This document shows, one piece after another, positions 59,350 to 64,000 of a stretch of 64,000 bases of DNA (position 1 is its first letter; each line of letters begins with the position of its first letter). A program made the position numbers and the translations under genes. The stretch is from an uncultured Dysosmobacter sp. (GTDB lineage Bacteria > Bacillota > Clostridia > Oscillospirales > Oscillospiraceae), in assembly GCA_934563745.1 (NCBI GenBank), contig CAKTHE010000001.1, positions 124,001 to 188,000 of the forward strand. Direction: 5' to 3'. The notes beneath the pieces were generated by a model that searched no databases, was not told the DNA's origin, and saw nothing but the letters and a program-made list of their open reading frames with translations.

Positions 59350-60243
59350 ATGAGAAAGAAAAGTCGGCCGCGGGGAGAGCGCAAGCGCATCTTCAAGCAG
59401 GCCTTGAACCAGGAACTGCGGGAGCATAAAAGCTCCTTCCTTGTTTTTTATGTGCTGCGGGCGCTGGTGGTCGTCACGCTGGTGCGCCAGATTATGCTGC
59501 ACAGCTATGAAAGCGCCTTCTTCTGCGTGCTGACCATCGTGCTGCTGTATGTGCCCAGCTGGGTGCAGGTGAAGCTGCGGATCGAATTGCCGCCGCCGCT
59601 GGAGATCACGATTTTGTGCTTCATCTTTGCCGCAGAGATCCTGGGGGAGGTCAATGCCTTTTACGTGCGGATCCCGGGCTGGGATACCATGCTGCATACC
59701 ATCAACGGATTTTTGGCAGCGGCGGTAGGATTTTCCCTGGTCGTGCTTCTCAATGACGACAAGAGACTGACATTTGACCTGTCGCCCTTTTTCCTGGCGC
59801 TGACCGCTTTTTGCTTTTCCATGACCATCGGCGTATTGTGGGAGTTTTTTGAGTTTGGGATGGACTGGTTTTTTCACACCGACATGCAGAAGGACACCGT
59901 GATCCATGCGCTGTATTCCGTTGCGCTGGACCTAACCCGATCCAATCGGGTCGTGGGGATCCAGGGGATCGGGGAGGTTCTGGTCAACGGGCAGGATCTG
60001 GGCCTGGGCGGCTATCTGGACATTGGCCTGATCGACACGATGAAGGATCTGTTTGTGAACTTTATCGGGGCGGTGGTCTTTTCCGTCACCGGATTTTTCT
60101 ATGCCCGCAGCAAAGGGGAACGGCGGACCCCGGCGCAGAATTTTGTTCCCAGCGTCAAAGAGGCGGACCGGGATTATCTGCGGCAGGCCCGGGAGCAGGC
60201 AGAGGCCGCCCGGAAAGCGGAGGAACCGCCGGAGAAAAGCTGA
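59350..60243 (+). CDS. YjdF/DUF2238-like membrane protein
   Basis: A 297-residue protein with about six membrane helices. The segments GWDTMLHTINGFLAA and TIGVLWEFFEFGMDW resemble the DUF2238/YjdF group of unknown function. The C-terminal 50 residues are soluble, charged and coiled (DYLRQAREQAEAARKAEEP). GGAGGAG lies upstream of the ATG. Monocistronic, with a terminator following. Confidence 0.72.
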   Translation: MRKKSRPRGERKRIFKQALNQELREHKSSFLVFYVLRALVVVTLVRQIMLHSYESAFFCVLTIVLLYVPSWVQVKLRIELPPPLEITILCFIFAAEILGEVNAFYVRIPGWDTMLHTINGFLAAAVGFSLVVLLNDDKRLTFDLSPFFLALTAFCFSMTIGVLWEFFEFGMDWFFHTDMQKDTVIHALYSVALDLTRSNRVVGIQGIGEVLVNGQDLGLGGYLDIGLIDTMKDLFVNFIGAVVFSVTGFFYARSKGERRTPAQNFVPSVKEADRDYLRQAREQAEAARKAEEPPEKS

Positions 60244-60246
60244 ACA

Positions 60247-60277
60247 AAAAGCCGCAGCCCAAAAGGCTGCGGCTTTT
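60247..60277. terminator. Bidirectional terminator between convergent genes
   Basis: AAAAGCCGCAGCC pairs with GGCTGCGGCTTTT around a short A-rich loop, between the membrane-protein gene and ridA. Confidence 0.88.
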
Positions 60278-60307
60278 GCGTACGGACAGATCGGGACGGC
60301 CGGGTTG

Positions 60308-60688
60308 TCACTTGGCGGCGATGGCTTCGATCTCGACCAGAGCATCCTTGGGCAGACGGGCCATCTGCACGGCCGAACGGGTGGGGAAGCTGCCCTCCGT
60401 GAAGAACTCGGCATACACCGCGTTCATGGCGGCAAAGTCATTCATGTCCTGCAGGAAGACCGTGGTTTTAATGACCTGATCCATGGAGGAGCCGGCGGCT
60501 TCCAGAATGGCCCGGACATTGCAGAGGGACTGGCGGGTCTGCTCGGCGATTCCGCCGGGGATCAGGGCGCCGGTGGCCGGGTCGATGGGGATCTGGCCGG
60601 AGGTATAGACCAGGGAGCCGACGATGCAGCCCTGGGAATAGGGACCGATGGCGGCCGGAGCCTGCGGGGTGGAAACGATGGTTTTCAT
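60308..60688 (-). CDS. ridA: RidA (reactive imine/enamine deaminase)
   Basis: A 126-residue RidA/YjgF-family protein. It hydrolyses reactive 2-aminoacrylate-type enamines produced by PLP enzymes. Family features are all present: APAAIGPYSQG, YTSGQIPIDP, the catalytic Arg in PTRSAVQ and the C-terminal VEIEAIA. AAAGGAGGC precedes the ATG. Monocistronic. Confidence 0.95.
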   Translation of the reverse strand: MKTIVSTPQAPAAIGPYSQGCIVGSLVYTSGQIPIDPATGALIPGGIAEQTRQSLCNVRAILEAAGSSMDQVIKTTVFLQDMNDFAAMNAVYAEFFTEGSFPTRSAVQMARLPKDALVEIEAIAAK

Positions 60689-60778
60689 AAAAAGCCTCCT
60701 TTGTTTCTTAGCGGGTCGTTTCTATCATATCCGCGGGGAGAGGGAAAGTCAATGCTGGGCCCGGCGGGGAAAACGCCC

Positions 60779-60807
60779 TTGAGGGAAAGCGGATTTTATG
60801 GTATAAT
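60779..60807 (+). promoter_or_regulatory. Predicted promoter
   Basis: TTGAGG (60779-60784), a 17-base spacer and TATAAT (60802-60807), about 40 bp before the thioesterase start. Confidence 0.68.
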
Positions 60808-60845
60808 AAAAAAGCCCGGACAGGGCTTGGATGAGGAGGATCATT

Positions 60846-61619
60846 TTGGAAGATTTAAAGCAATGGCTGACGGAAAACAGCTATACCCGCCAGGAGGAGC
60901 TGATCCTGGGCAACTGCGACGCGCATCGCCGGGCCCGGATGGGCACACTGCTGGGGATCGCGGCGGCCGTGGCGGGGCTTGACTATGATGCCCGGGGACT
61001 GACCTATGAGACGCTTTATGCCATGCATCAGGCATTTTTGCTCTCCCGCCTGACGCTGAAGATCCACCGCCACCCCATGGCGGGTGAGCGGCTGACGGTG
61101 ACGACCTGGGAGGACGGCACCAAGGGGGTGCACCTGCAGCGCAATTATGAAATGGAGGACGCGCAGGGCTGCGTGTGCGTGTCGGGGAAGAGCGACTGGA
61201 TCCTGGTGGACCCGGAAGACCGGAAGATCCTGCGGCCCTCGGCCTTTACGGCCAAGGCTTTTACCGTGTGCCCCAAGGAGATTGATTGCCCCAAGTGCGG
61301 CAAGATCCTGCTGCCGGCCCAGGGGCTGGAGGATCTGGGGACCCATCGGGTGCGATACTCGGAACTGGATGGAAACGGCCACCTGCACAGCGGGCATTAC
61401 GGGAACCTGATTTGGGACCATCTGCCCTCTGAGCTGCAGTATGCGCCGATCCGCCTGTTTTCCATTAATTACAGCAAAGAGGCTGTCGGCGGCGAGGAAC
61501 TGGCGCTCTATGGCTTCCGGGAAGGGCATACCTATCGCATGGAGGGCCTTGCCGGAGGAGAGCGCTGCTTTACCTGCGCCTGCGAATTTGAAGAGGAGAT
61601 CGGCCCGGAGCCTGTATGA
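60846..61619 (+). CDS. Acyl-ACP thioesterase
   Basis: A 257-residue double-hotdog acyl-ACP thioesterase, releasing fatty acids from acyl carrier protein. The first hotdog starts near residue 15, and the second carries ELDGNGHLHSGHYGNLIWD, matching the conserved Asn/His region. The start is TTG at 60846, six bases after GGAGG. The in-frame ATG at 60831 overlaps that ribosome site and is unlikely. Confidence 0.85.
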   Translation: MEDLKQWLTENSYTRQEELILGNCDAHRRARMGTLLGIAAAVAGLDYDARGLTYETLYAMHQAFLLSRLTLKIHRHPMAGERLTVTTWEDGTKGVHLQRNYEMEDAQGCVCVSGKSDWILVDPEDRKILRPSAFTAKAFTVCPKEIDCPKCGKILLPAQGLEDLGTHRVRYSELDGNGHLHSGHYGNLIWDHLPSELQYAPIRLFSINYSKEAVGGEELALYGFREGHTYRMEGLAGGERCFTCACEFEEEIGPEPV

Positions 61620-61648
61620 CCGGCGGCCCGGAGGAAAGGAGCGCGCGT

Positions 61649-62269
61649 ATGAAGATCACATGGCGGGGACACGCCTGCTTTACGCTGGAGCAGGATGGAT
61701 ATGTGATTGCGGTGGACCCCTATCAGGCGATGGAGGGCTATCCGCCGCTGCGGGAAGCGGCCCACGCGGTTTTCTGCAGTCACGAGCATTTTGATCACAA
61801 CGGCCGCGCAGCTGTGACCCTTTTGCCGGAGCGGCCGAGCCCCTTTACCGTCACGGAGGTGCCCTCCTTTCACGACGAGGTCCGGGGGGCCAGGCGGGGA
61901 CCGAACACGGTACGGATCTTTTCCGCCGGCGGCGTGCGGGTATGCCACCTGGGAGATCTGGGCCATGCCCTTTCGGAGGAGCAGTGCCGGCTGATCGGCC
62001 CGTGCGATGTGCTGTTTGTGCCGGTCGGCGGCGTCTATACGCTGGATGCTGCCGCTGCGGCGGAGACGGTGCACATGCTGGCGCCCCGCTGCGCGGTTCC
62101 CATGCATTATGCCCACCCGCCCTATGGGCTGGGGGAGCTGGCCACGGTGGAGGATTTCTTGAGCCGCTTTGCACCGGAGACGGTGACGCGGCTGAACGGA
62201 AATTCCTTCTCGGTTCCCGACGCCCCGGAAGGGATCGTGGTTCCCGCTTTTGTTCCGGAAGGGGAATAA
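61649..62269 (+). CDS. Metallo-beta-lactamase-fold hydrolase (UPF0173-like)
   Basis: A 206-residue protein. The metal motifs are SHEHFDHNG (H-x-H-x-D-H), SFHDEVRG, HLGDLGH and PMHYAHP, as in the UPF0173/YtkL group of predicted metal-dependent hydrolases. GGAGGAAAGGAG lies before ATG 61649. The frame opens at 61616, overlapping the thioesterase stop. The pair is probably one transcript. Confidence 0.85.
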   Translation: MKITWRGHACFTLEQDGYVIAVDPYQAMEGYPPLREAAHAVFCSHEHFDHNGRAAVTLLPERPSPFTVTEVPSFHDEVRGARRGPNTVRIFSAGGVRVCHLGDLGHALSEEQCRLIGPCDVLFVPVGGVYTLDAAAAAETVHMLAPRCAVPMHYAHPPYGLGELATVEDFLSRFAPETVTRLNGNSFSVPDAPEGIVVPAFVPEGE

Positions 62270-62292
62270 ATGCAGCCAAACCGCATACAATG

Positions 62293-62326
62293 AAGCTGCG
62301 CCCCAAAACGGGACGCAGCTTTTTTG
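62293..62326 (+). terminator. Intrinsic terminator
   Basis: AAGCTGCG (62293-62300) pairs with CGCAGCTT (62314-62321), with an inner CCC/GGG pairing, followed by TTTTT. It is directly before the ribosome site of the next gene. Confidence 0.75.
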
Positions 62327-62340
62327 CGGAGGTGGACCGG

Positions 62341-62871
62341 ATGCGGAAACGACGGTTTTACTGGGAGCTGGCAGGCTTCATCTGGACGGGAGCTGCCGGC
62401 ACGGCGCTTCATTTTTTCTACGAGTGGAGCGGGTACAGCCGCTGGGCCGCCGTGATCTCCGCCGTCAATGAGTCCACATGGGAGCATATGAAGCTTTTGC
62501 TGGTACCGCTTTTTCTATTTTCACTGGTGCAGGTCTGGTTTGCCGACGAGCCGAATTTTCTGGCGGTTCGCGGCTTGTCCGCACTGATCGGCACGGCGCT
62601 GATCCCGATCCTTTACTATACCTATACCGGCGCCTGGGGGCGGCACGAGACTTGGATAGACATCGGGATTTTTTTCGTTGCGGCGGCAGTGACCTTCTGG
62701 CTGGACAGCCGTTGGCTGCACCGGGGCCGCTTTGCCGCCGGCTGGCAGCAGGTTTTGGGTGTGGTCCTTTTGTGGGGCCTGATGGCGCTGTTTATCTTCT
62801 TTACAAACCGGACGCCTCATTGGGCGCTTTTCCGGGACCCGCAGACTGGTCTGTTCGGACCGGTGGTTTAG
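62341..62871 (+). CDS. DUF6512-like membrane protein
   Basis: A 176-residue protein with five or so membrane helices and the motif SAVNESTWEHMKLLLVP in the first loop, which I associate with a Firmicute membrane family of unknown function. GGAGGTGG lies before the ATG. Because a terminator precedes it, its promoter is unclear; read-through is possible. Confidence 0.68.
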   Translation: MRKRRFYWELAGFIWTGAAGTALHFFYEWSGYSRWAAVISAVNESTWEHMKLLLVPLFLFSLVQVWFADEPNFLAVRGLSALIGTALIPILYYTYTGAWGRHETWIDIGIFFVAAAVTFWLDSRWLHRGRFAAGWQQVLGVVLLWGLMALFIFFTNRTPHWALFRDPQTGLFGPVV

Positions 62872-62881
62872 ACGAGACACA

Positions 62882-62916
62882 GAATGCTCCCGTGCCGACG
62901 GCACGGGAGCATTCTA
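62882..62916. terminator. Terminator-like inverted repeat
   Basis: A near-perfect palindrome GAATGCTCCCGTGCC/GGCACGGGAGCATTC around GAC, immediately after the membrane-protein gene and before the next promoter. Confidence 0.65.
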
Positions 62917-62917
62917 C

Positions 62918-62946
62918 TTGACCGGACCATCCCGGCAGCGTATAAT
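62918..62946 (+). promoter_or_regulatory. Predicted promoter of the xpaC-telA unit
   Basis: TTGACC (62918-62923), a 17-base spacer and TATAAT (62941-62946) form a near-consensus promoter, about 35 bp before the next gene. Confidence 0.78.
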
Positions 62947-62981
62947 AAGGAGCAAGAATCAAAGGAACGGAGGCAAGAGCT

Positions 62982-63692
62982 ATGACAACGCACAAGCCGG
63001 TGGCCCCGTATTATGCGGTGGCGATCACGTGGCTGGTATATGCCTGCTTTTTCCCGCTGTATGCACCCATGCATTATGTACTGATGGCAGTGGCCTCTGG
63101 GGTCGTTTTTTTCGTGACCGGCCTTTTCTGCAAAAGTGAGCCCCGGACGGAGGAGAAGACGGCTGCGGCGCCTGCTGCGGAAAAGAAGGAGCCGGAGTCT
63201 ACAGGAGACCCGGAGGTGGACAAGATGCTCAAGGACGGGGCGCTTGCGCTTGCGGAGCTTAAGCGTCTGGACGCGAATATCGCCGATCCCGGAATTTCGG
63301 CGGACATCGTCCGTATGGAGCAGATCTCCGGAAAGATTTTTGAGCTGGTGAAGGAAAATCCGAAAAAGCTGCCGCAGATCCGACGGTTTATGGATTATTA
63401 TCTGCCCACGACGCTGAAGCTGCTCAACGCCTATGACCGAGCCAGCTCGGCCGGGATCTCCGGCGAAAACGTGGATGCCACCAAGGCCAAGGTGGAGGGG
63501 ATGACCCGTACCGTTGTGGCGGCCTTCGAAAAGCAGCTGGATGCGCTTTTTGGCGATGAGGCGCTGGACATTTCCACGGATATTACCGTCTTGGAGACGA
63601 TGATGGCCCGGGAAGGGCTGACCGGTGAATCGCTGAAGGCGGACGCGGCGCAGCCGGCGCCAGCCGATGATGGCATCCGGCTGGAGCTTTGA
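62982..63692 (+). CDS. XpaC-like protein (5-bromo-4-chloroindolyl phosphate hydrolysis family)
   Basis: A 236-residue protein with two N-terminal membrane helices (about 10-48), an Ala/Glu-rich linker, and a helical C-terminal domain (KMLKDGALALAELKRLDANI...RFMDYYLPTTLKLLNAYDRASS). This matches XpaC, which is regularly paired with TelA. The biochemical role is not settled. GGAGGC lies before the ATG. Confidence 0.85.
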   Translation: MTTHKPVAPYYAVAITWLVYACFFPLYAPMHYVLMAVASGVVFFVTGLFCKSEPRTEEKTAAAPAAEKKEPESTGDPEVDKMLKDGALALAELKRLDANIADPGISADIVRMEQISGKIFELVKENPKKLPQIRRFMDYYLPTTLKLLNAYDRASSAGISGENVDATKAKVEGMTRTVVAAFEKQLDALFGDEALDISTDITVLETMMAREGLTGESLKADAAQPAPADDGIRLEL

Positions 63693-63767
63693 GCACACGG
63701 AAGAGACAGCGAACCATTTGCGGCGGCCCAGCCGCTGACACTGAGGATATAAACGGAGGAAAAGACC

Positions 63768-64000
63768 ATGGCTGATGAAAAGAACGCAATGCCGGAACTG
63801 ACGCTGGAGCCGCAGGCGGCCCAGGCTGCCGCTGTACCCGAACTGACGCTGGATCCCACGATTTCCACGCCGGCTGCACCGGTTGTGGAGGAGGCAAAAC
63901 CGGCGGCGGAGCCGGTGGAGATGGATGAGCGCCTGCTTTCTGAGGAAGAGAAGAAGGCAGTGGAGGAATTCTCCAAAAAGATCGACATTTCCGATTCCAA
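63768..64000 (+). CDS. TelA-like toxic anion resistance protein, partial
   Basis: The first 77 codons, cut by the window edge. The N-terminus is an acidic low-complexity region (two copies of PELTLEP/D), then ERLLSEEEKKAVEEFSKKID, the usual start of the TelA/KlaA helical body. Position 75 bp after xpaC supports the identification. GGAGGAAAAG precedes the ATG at 63768. Confidence 0.78.
   Translation, partial: MADEKNAMPELTLEPQAAQAAAVPELTLDPTISTPAAPVVEEAKPAAEPVEMDERLLSEEEKKAVEEFSKKIDISDS

Noticed and set aside
1-64000. CRISPR arrays, insertion sequences, rRNA or complete tRNA genes
   Set aside because: I looked for regular spacer-repeat patterns, transposase motifs and tRNA T-arm plus anticodon arms and saw none; the only T-arm is the minihelix at 648-686.

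Overview
The window looks like a chromosomal segment of a moderately high-GC, spore-forming, anaerobic Firmicute, most plausibly a gut member of the Oscillospirales. The grounds are strong AGGAGG-type ribosome sites, a GerA/SpoVAF-family germination protein, a Gram-positive Pho box (TTTACA-N5-TTAACA) before a pst operon, 2-hydroxyacyl-CoA dehydratase genes, and an XpaC/TelA pair. No 16S or other taxonomic marker is present, so the genus is open.

Region 1 (1 to about 21,000) is one end of a tailed-phage prophage. Reading leftward are the lysogeny switch (cro-like gene, operators, divergent S24-type repressor), early genes (DUF2800 nuclease, DUF2815 SSB-like protein, family A DNA polymerase, ThyX, dUTPase, dCMP deaminase, PrimPol/VirE replication protein, VRR-NUC, SNF2 helicase, sigma-like late regulator) and then packaging and head genes (small and large terminase, portal, minor capsid, scaffold). 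The scaffold gene runs off the left edge, and tail and lysis genes must lie beyond it. The rightward lysogeny genes are repressor, HNH endonuclease and a large serine integrase next to the prophage end. A dyad with iteron-like repeats at 7,266-7,556 is a candidate replication origin.

Region 2 (about 21,000-36,490) is a second, decayed phage-like element. Leftward genes encode small poorly known proteins (ferritin-like, BclA/TNF-like, Gln- and Cys-rich), a sigma-like helix-turn-helix protein and a J-domain protein. A divergent ribbon-helix-helix regulator, about 850 bp of G-rich non-coding DNA and a rightward packaging and structural operon follow. That operon has a gp3-like small terminase and an apparently chimeric scaffold/structural ORF. 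It ends in a large ejected or polyvalent protein with a PBECR-type toxin domain, cut off at about 32,190. No large terminase, portal or coat gene is seen. A lower-GC cassette (LysR regulator, M24-family hydrolase lacking the usual metal ligands, SLC13-like transporter; 32,190-36,207) interrupts the element. A Lar-like zinc-ribbon gene and a gene fragment mark its far side.

Region 3 (36,500-47,475) is host DNA: a methyltransferase, the complete pstSCAB-phoU-phoBR phosphate operon behind a Pho box, a DUF2156-GNAT fusion, and a GerA/SpoVAF germination protein.

Region 4 (47,500-59,230) appears to be a regulated catabolic locus. A leftward capA-like/pucR pair diverges from a rightward operon of a CitMHS-type transporter, two 2-hydroxyacyl-CoA dehydratase subunits and three CoA-transferases (two CaiB/BaiF paralogues flanking a type I enzyme). 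Two related palindromes sit in the divergent promoter region. The likely logic is uptake of a carboxylic acid, activation by CoA transfer and dehydration; the substrate is unknown.

Region 5 (59,300-64,000) carries housekeeping and envelope genes: a YjdF-like membrane protein, RidA, an acyl-ACP thioesterase, a metallo-beta-lactamase-fold hydrolase, a DUF6512-like membrane protein, XpaC, and the start of TelA. Most transcription units here end in clear intrinsic terminators.
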